Below are positions 1 through 7,430 of a stretch of 18,689 nucleotides of DNA, piece by piece (the first letter of the stretch is position 1; every line of letters starts with the position of its first letter). The notes under the pieces are model-generated. The model had not been told where the DNA came from. It worked only from the letters and a program-made list of their open reading frames with translations, and did no database searches. A program made the translations under genes and the position numbers. Origin of the DNA: an uncultured Bdellovibrio sp. Lineage in GTDB: Bacteria; Bdellovibrionota; Bdellovibrionia; Bdellovibrionales; Bdellovibrionaceae. The stretch is taken from the NCBI RefSeq assembly GCF_946478835.1, contig NZ_CAMLDV010000065.1, positions 1-18,689 on the forward strand, in the 5' to 3' direction.

Positions 1-608
1 CAGACTTTCCAGGCTCTATTAAAAAATATAATGTAGAGCCTGATATGGCAACCTGGGGTAAAGGCATTGCTAACGGTTTTTCATTCTGTGCGCTTACAGG
101 TAAGAAGGAAGTCATGGAATTGGGAGGAATTCGCAACTCGGGCGCAGAGAAAGTCTTCCTGATTTCTACTACACACGGAGGAGAGACTCACGCAATGGCA
201 GCTGCCATCGCTACTATCAATGAGTTCAGAAATAAGCCCGTGATTGCACATAACCATGAAATCGGTCGCAAGATGGTTCAGGTTTCACAAGATATTTTTA
301 AGCAACAAGGACTCACACAGTATCTTTCTATTTCTGAAAAACCATGGATGCAGGCATTTACCACAAAGAATCGTCATGGAGATCCTGACGTAGGTATGAG
401 AACTCTTTTGTTGCAGGAAATGATTAAGCGAGGGGTTCTTTTTCAAGGCGCATTTATTCCGTGTTTCTCGCATACATTCGAAGATATTGCTTACTTCGCA
501 GAGGCACTCGGTGAGTCTTGTGAAGTTTATAAAAATGCATTAGAGCAAGGTTGGGAAAAATTCCTGATTGGATCACCGATCAAGCCTGTTTTTAGAAAGA
601 ATAATTAG
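1..608 (+). CDS. Class III aminotransferase, glutamate-1-semialdehyde aminomutase-like (C-terminal half)
   Basis: The reading frame is open from base 3 to the TAA at 606-608, so the start lies left of the window; about 201 residues of a protein usually near 430 are visible. The first residues carry the class III aminotransferase PLP-lysine signature (PDMATWGKGIANG; the lysine codon is at 60-62), followed by a THGGETHAMAAAIATI segment equivalent to the family's THGG/hP region. The class moves amino groups with pyridoxal phosphate. True HemL enzymes make 5-aminolevulinate, but this copy lies 20 bp before pseG-like and pseI-like genes, a place where GSA-like aminotransferases recur in nonulosonate and flagellar-glycan clusters. 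A sugar or glycan-modification role is therefore more likely than haem synthesis. The exact substrate cannot be read from the sequence. An internal ATG at 45 is not the true start, because it lies inside the conserved motif. Confidence 0.85.
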   Translation, partial: DFPGSIKKYNVEPDMATWGKGIANGFSFCALTGKKEVMELGGIRNSGAEKVFLISTTHGGETHAMAAAIATINEFRNKPVIAHNHEIGRKMVQVSQDIFKQQGLTQYLSISEKPWMQAFTTKNRHGDPDVGMRTLLLQEMIKRGVLFQGAFIPCFSHTFEDIAYFAEALGESCEVYKNALEQGWEKFLIGSPIKPVFRKNN

Positions 609-628
609 AGGGTTCGAACGGAGGAATT

Positions 629-2089
629 TTGAACTTTGTCTTTCGTTGTGATAGCTCGACTCTGATTGGAAGTGGCCATCTGATGCGATGTCTGAGCTTA
701 GCGGAGCAAGTCCGTAAAGCGGGTCATGTTGCTCATTTTGTGTGTGCTCCTCTTGTAGGGAGTATGCACAAAATAGTGGAGCATAATCAATTTCCCCTTT
801 GTGTACTGTCTGCTCCGAATCTCACTGAAAAACAGGATGCAGAAGAAGTTTCTATATACATAAAGAAACTCACTGGATCTGTTATTGTGGTGATTGATCA
901 CTATGCACTAGGTTTATCGTGGGAGAAGATTTTTGCAAAAAATCATAAGGTCATCGTTATTGACGACTTGATCCGTCAACACGATTGCGACATCCTTATC
1001 GACTCAAATTATCGGTGCGATTACGAAGGATTATATAAAAACAAAGTTCCATCTCGATGCAGGATGTTTCTTGGGCCTTATTATAGTTTTTTGAGAGATG
1101 AGTTTCAGAATATTGACGTGATAGGGAGACAGAAGAATCAGGTATTTGTGTTTTTTGGAGGGACCGATCCATCCAATGAAACCTTGAGGTTCGTGAATGC
1201 TCTAGAAGACGCCTCTGTGAACGGGAGTTTTTTTGTCGTAGTTATCTCTCGTGCTCATGCTCACCTTAACAGTCTTAATAAGTTAGCTGTATCTCCTAAT
1301 TATCGGATAGAAGTCCAGCCGCCCTCTATTTCGAATCTCCTGAAAGAATCTAAACTGTATTTCGGGAGTGGGGGTACAATCACCTGGGAGAGAATGTTCC
1401 TTGGAGTCCCTGGTGTTGTTGTCTCTGTCGCGGATAATCAGACAAAAATTGCCGAGGATCTTGGTAAAGACGGGCAGCAAATTTATTTAGGGGAAAGTTC
1501 TTCAGTTAATTATGGAGATGCCATTGAGCTCTGTTCTCAGTTATTACATGACAATCAATGGTTGCATGAGACTTCAGATAGAAATAGAAAACTTGTTCAA
1601 CGAATCCAGATTGACGATGTTTTTAAAGTTTTGGGAGTTGTTTCACTACGTTTGGCAACAGTGGAGGATGCGCAATTTTTATATGAACTTCGTAACGACG
1701 AGACTGTAAGAAGTGTATCGATTTCCAATACGATGTTTTCGTACGAAAGTCATGTGGCCTGGCTTCAAAAGAGAATTTCTTCAGAAGTTCCTTTGTATAT
1801 TGTTTTATACAAGGGGGAGCGGGCAGGACAGGTGCGAATTGATAGTGATTTTACAATAAGTATAGCCATTGACTCCAGGTTTAGAGGGTTAGGCCTCGCT
1901 TCCGAAGCGATTGAGGTAGCTCTAAATAGATTCTCCGATATGCGGCATTTACAACGGACACGTTATACGGCAATAATCAAAGATCAGAATACGGGCTCCA
2001 TTCGATCCTTTGAAAAGGCGGGATTTAAACTTGATGAAGAGGTCGAAATTCAAGGTGAAAAATTCCTTAAATATTATTTAGAAAAATAA
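629..2089 (+). CDS. pseG: Bifunctional PseG UDP-sugar hydrolase / GNAT (PseH-like) acetyltransferase, pseudaminic acid synthesis
   Basis: A 486-residue two-domain protein. Residues 1-335 are PseG: FRCDSSTLIGSGHLMRC at the N-terminus places the histidine at position 17, as in the known catalytic His17 of Campylobacter PseG. The nucleotide-binding part includes FFGGTDPSN (about 175-183) and GSGGTITWERMFLGVP (about 246-261). PseG removes UDP from UDP-2,4-diacetamido-2,4,6-trideoxy-L-altrose. Residues about 338-486 form a GNAT domain with a good acetyl-CoA loop (RFRGLGLASEAIE, about 418-430) and a C-terminal NTGSIRSFEKAGF motif. By context it is the PseH N-acetyltransferase acting one step earlier. 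The start is TTG at 629, with GGAGG at 620-624; it fits the family N-terminus exactly and no ATG is nearby. It follows the aminotransferase by 20 bp and precedes pseI by 24 bp, so the three are probably co-transcribed. Confidence 0.93.
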   Translation: MNFVFRCDSSTLIGSGHLMRCLSLAEQVRKAGHVAHFVCAPLVGSMHKIVEHNQFPLCVLSAPNLTEKQDAEEVSIYIKKLTGSVIVVIDHYALGLSWEKIFAKNHKVIVIDDLIRQHDCDILIDSNYRCDYEGLYKNKVPSRCRMFLGPYYSFLRDEFQNIDVIGRQKNQVFVFFGGTDPSNETLRFVNALEDASVNGSFFVVVISRAHAHLNSLNKLAVSPNYRIEVQPPSISNLLKESKLYFGSGGTITWERMFLGVPGVVVSVADNQTKIAEDLGKDGQQIYLGESSSVNYGDAIELCSQLLHDNQWLHETSDRNRKLVQRIQIDDVFKVLGVVSLRLATVEDAQFLYELRNDETVRSVSISNTMFSYESHVAWLQKRISSEVPLYIVLYKGERAGQVRIDSDFTISIAIDSRFRGLGLASEAIEVALNRFSDMRHLQRTRYTAIIKDQNTGSIRSFEKAGFKLDEEVEIQGEKFLKYYLEK

Positions 2090-2113
2090 TTCGTAGTGTT
2101 TGGTAGGTGAATA

Positions 2114-3181
2114 GTGAATCAAGAAATTAAAATTGCTCATCGTTCTGTTGGTCCTGGCTTTAAACCGTTTATTATAGCTGAAATGTCGGGAAATCATAAT
2201 AAGTCTTTAGATCGCGCTTTAGCGATAGTGGATGCTGCTGCTGAGGCGGGGGCTGATGCTTTGAAACTGCAAACGTATACTGCTGATACGATGACCCTAG
2301 ATATTGAGGAAAACGAGTTTTTTATTTCTGATGACAAGAGTTTGTGGAAGGGAAACTCTCTCCATAAGCTTTATCAGATGGCCTATACGCCCTGGGATTG
2401 GCATGCACCTATATTCGAGCGTTGTAAGAAGCGTGGTATGATCTGTTTTAGTACGCCTTTTGATGAAACGGCCGTTGATTTTTTGGAAACGCTCCAAGTG
2501 CCACTTTATAAGATCGCGTCCTTTGAGAACACATGTATTCCGTTATTAAAGAAGGTCGCAAAAACAGGAAAGCCAGTCATCATGTCTACAGGTATGGCGA
2601 CAGTGGGTGAGCTTGACGAATCAGTAAAGGCTTTAAGAGAAGCTGGTTGTAAAGAGCTTATCCTGCTTAAGTGCACGAGTACTTATCCTGCGACACCAGA
2701 AAAGACAAATATTCTGACGATTCCACACATGAGACAATTGTTTGATGTTCAGGTGGGATTGTCTGATCACACAATGGGGTGTGGAGTTTCTTTGGCCAGT
2801 ATTGCTTTGGGTGCGACTGTTATTGAAAAACATTTTACCCTTAATCGCGCCGATGGCGGCGTTGATTCGACATTTTCCATGGAACCAGCAGAATTTAAAA
2901 TTTTAACTATTGAGGCCGAGCGCGCGTGGCAAAGTTTAGGTCGTATAAATTATGGTGTCTCGTCGGCTCAGGAGGAAAAGTCTAAGATTTTTAGAAGAAG
3001 CATTTACGTGGCAAAGGATGTAAGAAAAGGTGACATACTTACTGTAGAGAATATTCGTTGCATACGTCCTGGGTTGGGTTTGGAGACAAAGTATTACGAA
3101 CTAGTCCTAGGAAAAACGGCTTCATGTGACCTAAAGAAAGGGACACCTTTGAAGATGATTCACGTGAAAGATGAGCAATAG
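2114..3181 (+). CDS. pseI: Pseudaminic acid synthase PseI (NeuB family)
   Basis: A 355-residue protein of full family length. PseI condenses the free 2,4-diacetamido-6-deoxy-altrose released by PseG with phosphoenolpyruvate to give pseudaminic acid in the cytoplasm. The NeuB barrel spans about 18-265, with KLQTYTADTMT (51-61), the PseI-type WKGNSLHKLYQMAYTPWDW stretch (about 78-96) and the metal-ligand histidines in SDHT (H219) and IEKHFT (H240). A SAF (antifreeze-like) domain covers about 294-351 (FRRSIYVAKDVRKGD, KKGTPL). The start is GTG at 2114; the ribosome-binding site AGGTGA at 2105-2110 is rather close. It is the last gene of the left + strand run and is followed by a hairpin with a T-run. 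The WKGNSLHKLY stretch argues for PseI rather than sialic or legionaminic acid synthase, which is a judgement from motif memory. Confidence 0.93.
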   Translation: MNQEIKIAHRSVGPGFKPFIIAEMSGNHNKSLDRALAIVDAAAEAGADALKLQTYTADTMTLDIEENEFFISDDKSLWKGNSLHKLYQMAYTPWDWHAPIFERCKKRGMICFSTPFDETAVDFLETLQVPLYKIASFENTCIPLLKKVAKTGKPVIMSTGMATVGELDESVKALREAGCKELILLKCTSTYPATPEKTNILTIPHMRQLFDVQVGLSDHTMGCGVSLASIALGATVIEKHFTLNRADGGVDSTFSMEPAEFKILTIEAERAWQSLGRINYGVSSAQEEKSKIFRRSIYVAKDVRKGDILTVENIRCIRPGLGLETKYYELVLGKTASCDLKKGTPLKMIHVKDEQ

Positions 3182-3201
3182 TTATTGTGCTATATAAGCA
3201 A

Positions 3202-4443
3202 TTAGTTTTTGACCATGTATTCTACTTGAGAATGTATGGTCACTGGTGTTTTTTTAGATTCATGCTTTTGTTGTCCTAGATGAGCCGTTATTAATAAGTA
3301 TGTTATTAGGACATCCGGAGTAATTGTAGCGGAAACAAAGAATATATTTACCGAACTTGCAAGCAGCGTAAGCAGGGGCCATTTCTTTCCGTTTTCTTTT
3401 TTGAATTCTCTATAGCACACATAGCCCAAAGTTATTAAAAATGAAACGTAAGCAGCAAAACCTAAGATGCCTTGCTCGACTAAAACTTCTAGGTATGTAT
3501 TGTGTATATTTACTATATGAAAGTAGTATCTAGTAACGAGCTGTAAGTTATTTAATCCAATACCAGACAGGAAATTTTCTGAATATAAAAACTTTAGTAA
3601 ATAACTCCACATATGGAAACGTCCGCTTCCCGTGTATAGAGAGTGAATGCGATTGTTGATTCCGGGCGCAAGGAGGCCAGTAGTCACATAGTCCAGCAGA
3701 ACGAGCGCTAAGGGGATTATTAATAAGAGTGAGAACCATCGAAACCGCTTCAAGTGTGAGTATTTTAATTTGGGTTTCGCTATCGCCAGTCCCATGACAA
3801 CAGCAATGATTAAAGATAGATAACTACTTAACGAGAATGTTAAAAAAATGCATATTAGTGGGAGTACCCAGGCCCACTTTGGAAAAATTCTTCGATACTC
3901 CCATGCCATGAACAATATAGGGAAAATGAATAGTGAAAGATAGTTTGGACTTCCCACTGAGCCAGCCATTCTATAGAGACCTCTGTCATACAAGTGTCCA
4001 ATAAAAAAGACTCCAATTTGTGGAGGCTTTTTTAGAAATAAAAAGGAACAGGCGTATGTTGTAAGATTGTATAAACAATATAATAGCCCAAAGGTAATAA
4101 AAGTATTAGGTGAGAAAAGTCTTATGTAGTGGTCCCTATAGGCGAAATAGCAAACCATAAAAATTGCAAGTCCCATGAGCATTCTAAATGACGCCGATGC
4201 ATTAAATGCATCCAAGTGTGCTATGGAGCTTGCTAGTCCAAATAGTAAAAGGCACTTCTCGTAAGTCGAAAATGGTAGCACTAGTTTAGGTCGGTAATAA
4301 GCTAACAGGGGAACTAGAAGCATGCACGGCTTTAATGCAAAACCTAAGTTTATAGCTGCCAGCGGAAAATAATAAGCTATAAGTAGGCAAAGAAATAAAA
4401 ACTGTAGCCCTTTGTCCTCGGTGTGCTGTTCTATGTTTTGCAT
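3202..4443 (-). CDS. O-antigen polymerase/ligase-like integral membrane protein (Wzy/WaaL family)
   Basis: A 413-residue, very hydrophobic protein with roughly 10 to 12 membrane segments. It has the hallmarks of the Wzy_C/O-antigen ligase family: a GSGRFHMWSYLLKF segment (about 272-285) and, after GIGLNNL (295-301), IHNTYLEVLVEQGILGF (313-329), the usual large periplasmic loop with a conserved His-Asn before a long membrane helix. GSVGSPNYLSLF (161-172) also fits. Such proteins join oligosaccharide repeats on undecaprenyl diphosphate (Wzy) or move glycan to lipid A or protein (WaaL/PglL). Sequence alone does not separate these. It is the only minus-strand gene in the glycan block and converges on pseI, so it needs its own promoter in 4444-4566. 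The start ATG at 4441-4443 has no clear ribosome-binding site. AT-rich codon use matches the next gene and suggests a variable, exchanged part of the locus. Confidence 0.8.
   Translation of the reverse strand: MQNIEQHTEDKGLQFLFLCLLIAYYFPLAAINLGFALKPCMLLVPLLAYYRPKLVLPFSTYEKCLLLFGLASSIAHLDAFNASASFRMLMGLAIFMVCYFAYRDHYIRLFSPNTFITFGLLYCLYNLTTYACSFLFLKKPPQIGVFFIGHLYDRGLYRMAGSVGSPNYLSLFIFPILFMAWEYRRIFPKWAWVLPLICIFLTFSLSSYLSLIIAVVMGLAIAKPKLKYSHLKRFRWFSLLLIIPLALVLLDYVTTGLLAPGINNRIHSLYTGSGRFHMWSYLLKFLYSENFLSGIGLNNLQLVTRYYFHIVNIHNTYLEVLVEQGILGFAAYVSFLITLGYVCYREFKKENGKKWPLLTLLASSVNIFFVSATITPDVLITYLLITAHLGQQKHESKKTPVTIHSQVEYMVKN
3210..3255 (+). terminator. Hairpin plus T-run downstream of pseI, inside the 3' end of the opposing gene
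   Basis: Bases 3210-3223 and 3229-3242 form a 14-bp stem with two G-U pairs and a 5-base loop (ACTTG). A run of seven T follows at 3249-3255, after a 6-base gap. On the + strand this resembles an intrinsic terminator for the pseG-pseI transcript, though the gap between stem and T-run is longer than usual. The same bases encode the last residues of the minus-strand polymerase-like gene, so they serve two purposes. On the minus strand no T-run follows the stem. Confidence 0.5.
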
Positions 4444-4572
4444 GGTGGCAATTTAAGAGGGTTTGAATGATATGTCATGGGAAAACTTATCTCTCGGTTG
4501 AATTCTTTCAGCTTAGGTGTGAGTTTATATTTAGCGTATAAGTGTTTCTGTTAACTCAATCGAAAGTTGGTT

Positions 4573-5568
4573 GTGGAAAAGAATCGTTCTAAGGTCATTA
4601 TTTTTTGTCAGGCTCCCGCCGATATATCGTATACCCTTCTGTTATATGAGAAGCATAGAAAGGTCGGTGATTCCGTTCATATTATCGTCGTGAATGTCTT
4701 GGCCAATTTTAAGTTTTTGCAAAGCTTGAGCTTGAAGTGTGATTTAAGCTTTATCGAGTTACTTTCTCTGAAGAATCCCATTCAATTGATGCTTATGCGT
4801 GGTCGTCTGAGAAGCTACATTAAAAAACTTGCACCAGGGAAGGCAGACAAGGTCTATTTTTTTTCTATCTTGCATGACTATGTGACAACTTTTTTAGTAA
4901 AAAAGTTTCAAGATACCTCTAGTGTTATTTTTGTTGATCACTATTCGCATAATATCGAAGAGTATGAAGCTTCGTTATTGGAATCAGTCCAGCTCAGTAT
5001 GGTGAACTTTATTCTTGGGACTGATCTGAAGTTTGCTCGGTGTCAGGGACAGAGATTTTACTACTCTACCGCAGAATATGAGAGGAGCATTGCTAGAGGT
5101 ATTGGAGCGGAAGAGCTTAAAAAGTTTTATTACGTTCCTAAGTCCAATGGGAGCAAGGCTAAAATACTCCTATTTGAATCAAAAGTTTCCGAGGGATCAT
5201 ATTTTTTGAACTATGAGATGGAAATTAAGGCCGTGTTGTTTGAACTTAAAAAAACATTTGATATCTATGTAAAAGGCCATCCGAGATTAGGAATTTCGGA
5301 TATGATTTTGAAAGATCAGAGTATCAAAATTATTCCGTCTTATGTCCCGGGAGAGTTTGTTAGTCTCGAAGAGTTTTGTTTTGTATTGGGAATTGATACG
5401 ACGGTAGTGGCGCACCTTGCAATTGATCATAAAAATGTATTTTCTATTCTTCCAATGTTTTCCATCAAGCGGGATGTTGAGGCACCGTTAATAAAGTACT
5501 TGAACCATAAGTCTGATGGGAAAATTGTTTTTTTAAAAGACCTGACATCGCTAACTAAGAAGCTTTAA
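4573..5568 (+). CDS. Putative glycosyltransferase with HP motif; candidate nonulosonic acid (pseudaminyl) transferase
   Basis: A 331-residue soluble protein that I do not recognise as a named gene. It opens with a strand and loop typical of GT-B glycosyltransferases (KVIIFCQAPADISYTLLLYE). In the C-terminal half it has YVKGHPRLG (HP at about 236-237), then IPSYVPGEFVSLEE and VLGIDTTVVAHLA. That order (a basic-xHP motif, a P-E segment about 25 residues later, then a short Ser/Thr pair preceding the C-terminal helix) resembles bacterial sialyltransferase and polysialyltransferase families, which bind CMP-nonulosonates. With pseG and pseI close by, a pseudaminic acid transferase is a reasonable inference, not proof. 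No ATG occurs in the first 70 residues. I place the start at GTG 4573, with a weak GAAAG six bases upstream; TTG at 4567 is the alternative. No membrane segment is evident. Confidence 0.6.
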   Translation: MEKNRSKVIIFCQAPADISYTLLLYEKHRKVGDSVHIIVVNVLANFKFLQSLSLKCDLSFIELLSLKNPIQLMLMRGRLRSYIKKLAPGKADKVYFFSILHDYVTTFLVKKFQDTSSVIFVDHYSHNIEEYEASLLESVQLSMVNFILGTDLKFARCQGQRFYYSTAEYERSIARGIGAEELKKFYYVPKSNGSKAKILLFESKVSEGSYFLNYEMEIKAVLFELKKTFDIYVKGHPRLGISDMILKDQSIKIIPSYVPGEFVSLEEFCFVLGIDTTVVAHLAIDHKNVFSILPMFSIKRDVEAPLIKYLNHKSDGKIVFLKDLTSLTKKL

Positions 5569-5578
5569 CTGTAGAATG

Positions 5579-5601
5579 CTTAATTGCGTCGCTGAATTAA
5601 G
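5579..5601. repeat. AT-rich inverted repeat between glycosyltransferase and aminotransferase genes
   Basis: CTTAATT at 5579-5585 and its exact complement AATTAAG at 5595-5601 flank a 9-base loop. There is no T-run on either strand, so it is a weak terminator at best. It could equally be a protein site or chance in AT-rich DNA. Confidence 0.25.
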
Positions 5602-5673
5602 TATGACATATTGGCACTTCTTAGATTTATTGTGACGAAATTTGAAAGTTTCGAAGTTGGAGCTTATATATCT

Positions 5674-6825
5674 ATGCAAAAATTTTTGCCTTTTGCTTTG
5701 CCAGACATCGGTGAGGATGAAATTCAGGAAGTTGTTAATTCCCTTCGTTCAGGATGGGTGACTACGGGACCGCGCACTAAACAATTTGAGGAAGATTTTT
5801 CCCATTACCTTGGCGGAGGGCTTGAGTCAATTGCCGTGAATTCTGCGACGGCGGGGTTGCATTTGGCTCTTGAAGCCCTTGGGATTGGGCCTGGGGACGA
5901 GGTCATTACAACGACCTATACTTTTACCGCTACAGGAGAAGTGATTCGATACCTTGGTGCGCATCCGGTATTTGTGGATATTGATCCAAATACATTCAAT
6001 ATCGATCCCCAAAAAATCGAGGCTAAAATTACACCGAAAACAAAAGCTATCATTCCCGTTCACTTTGCTCGTCTTTCTTGTGCTATGGACGAAATCATCG
6101 CTGTCGCACGCAAGCATAATTTGAAGGTTGTAGAGGATGCTGCTCACTCATTGCCGACGAGATACAAAGGTCAGCTTATTGGAACTTTGGATACGGATAT
6201 CACGGTGTTTTCGTTCTATGCGACAAAAACAATCACGACCGGCGAAGGTGGAATGATTGTTACACGAGTTGCGAATCGTGCAAAAAGAATGAAAATCATG
6301 CGTCTTCATGGAATCAGTCGTGATGCCTTTGATCGCTATACTTCGACAAAACCATCTTGGTATTACGAAGTTGTCGCGCCGGGCTTTAAGTACAATTTGA
6401 CGGACATTGCTTCGTCTATTGGAATTCATCAGCTAAAGAAAGCCAATAAGTTCCAAAAGCGTCGAGAAGAAATGGCGACAATATATCGCGAACATTTGGC
6501 TGGATTACCTCTGGAAATGCCTCCTTTAGCGCCAAAAGAAGACCTTCATGCTTGGCATTTGTATGTGGTGCGTTTGATGACGGATAAAGTTTCCAGAGAA
6601 AATTTCATTGCTCAAATGGCCGAAAAAGGAATTGGGACAAGTGTTCACTTTATCCCCCTACATATGCAGCCGTATTGGAAAGATACATATAATCTGAAAT
6701 CGGAAGATTTCCCGATGGCCACAAATGCATTTAGCAATGCTGTCAGCCTGCCGCTATACACCAAGATGACAGAAGCGGATCAGCTTCGTGTGATAAAGGC
6801 CATTCGCGAGATTCTATGTGGTTAG
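5674..6825 (+). CDS. DegT/DnrJ/EryC1 (PglE/WecE-like) PLP-dependent sugar aminotransferase
   Basis: A 383-residue fold-type I aminotransferase. Visible motifs are [17 protein letters not shown] (26-42), the EDAAH motif holding the PLP-ring aspartate (154-158), and [16 protein letters not shown] with the Schiff-base lysine at about K185. The family adds an amino group to a 4-keto (or 3-keto) nucleotide sugar. With a WbpM/PglF-type 4,6-dehydratase two genes downstream, the likely substrate is UDP-2-acetamido-2,6-dideoxy-4-keto-hexose, giving a UDP-4-amino sugar. I chose ATG 5674 because the family starts shortly before [12 protein letters not shown] and GGAG lies at 5659-5662. The frame is open back to TTG 5611, but those 21 residues look unrelated to the family. 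The 3' end overlaps the next gene by 10 bp, which implies translational coupling. Confidence 0.93.
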   Translation: MQKFLPFALPDIGEDEIQEVVNSLRSGWVTTGPRTKQFEEDFSHYLGGGLESIAVNSATAGLHLALEALGIGPGDEVITTTYTFTATGEVIRYLGAHPVFVDIDPNTFNIDPQKIEAKITPKTKAIIPVHFARLSCAMDEIIAVARKHNLKVVEDAAHSLPTRYKGQLIGTLDTDITVFSFYATKTITTGEGGMIVTRVANRAKRMKIMRLHGISRDAFDRYTSTKPSWYYEVVAPGFKYNLTDIASSIGIHQLKKANKFQKRREEMATIYREHLAGLPLEMPPLAPKEDLHAWHLYVVRLMTDKVSRENFIAQMAEKGIGTSVHFIPLHMQPYWKDTYNLKSEDFPMATNAFSNAVSLPLYTKMTEADQLRVIKAIREILCG

Positions 6826-7421
6826 GGAAGAGACAGTTTGATTTCATCCTCGCGTTGATTGGACTTTTGGTCCTGTCACCGCTTTTCTTGGTAGTTGCAG
6901 CGTGGATAAAATTTGATTCTAAAGGTCCCGTATTTTTTCGCCAGGTACGGGTTGGTCTCAAAGGTAAAACTTTTCGTATTCACAAATTTAGAACAATGAG
7001 TACTGATGCGGAGAAAATTGGTCCTCAGTTGACTATAGGTAAAGATTCTCGTGTTACTTTATCAGGTCAATTCTTGAGGCGATATAAACTAGATGAACTT
7101 CCACAATTGCTTGATGTGCTGCAAGGGAAGATGAGTTTTGTAGGCCCGCGCCCAGAGGTGCCGCGTTATGTTGAAAAGTATCCTGAAGCACTGAAGGACA
7201 AAGCACTTTCGGTTCGACCGGGGATCACCGATTGGGCGTCGTTAGAATTCAAGGACGAGAATGAGATCTTAGGTCAATCGGAAGATCCAGAGCGAGACTA
7301 TGTTGAGAAGATCATTCCAATCAAATTGAAGTACCATCTTCAGTATATTGAGAACGCGTCAATGAGCCAAGATTTAGAGTTGATATTCCGCACCCTTAAG
7401 GAGATATTTATTTCTCGTTAA
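6816..7421 (+). CDS. Monotopic phosphoglycosyl transferase (PglC-like sugar transferase)
   Basis: A 201-residue small-type bacterial sugar transferase. The N-terminus has a single hydrophobic segment (about 9-31, with the helix-breaking SP typical of the re-entrant helix), then [25 protein letters not shown]. The catalytic Asp-Glu pair is in [11 protein letters not shown] (D93, E94), followed by [11 protein letters not shown] (108-118) and [11 protein letters not shown]. These enzymes transfer a phospho-sugar from a UDP-sugar to undecaprenyl phosphate on the inner face of the membrane, the first membrane step of glycan assembly. The short form, without the large polytopic N-terminal domain of WbaP/WcaJ, fits the PglC type, which favours 4-amino or 4-acetamido-6-deoxy-HexNAc. 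The start ATG lies inside the end of the aminotransferase gene, and the next gene's AAGG ribosome-binding site overlaps this stop codon. Confidence 0.93.
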   Translation: MWLGKRQFDFILALIGLLVLSPLFLVVAAWIKFDSKGPVFFRQVRVGLKGKTFRIHKFRTMSTDAEKIGPQLTIGKDSRVTLSGQFLRRYKLDELPQLLDVLQGKMSFVGPRPEVPRYVEKYPEALKDKALSVRPGITDWASLEFKDENEILGQSEDPERDYVEKIIPIKLKYHLQYIENASMSQDLELIFRTLKEIFISR

Positions 7422-7430
7422 GGTGCTTTG

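Noticed and set aside
5827..6429. Minus-strand ORFs at 5827-6147 and 6148-6429
   Set aside because: They are shadows of the DegT-type aminotransferase, whose catalytic motifs are intact on the + strand.
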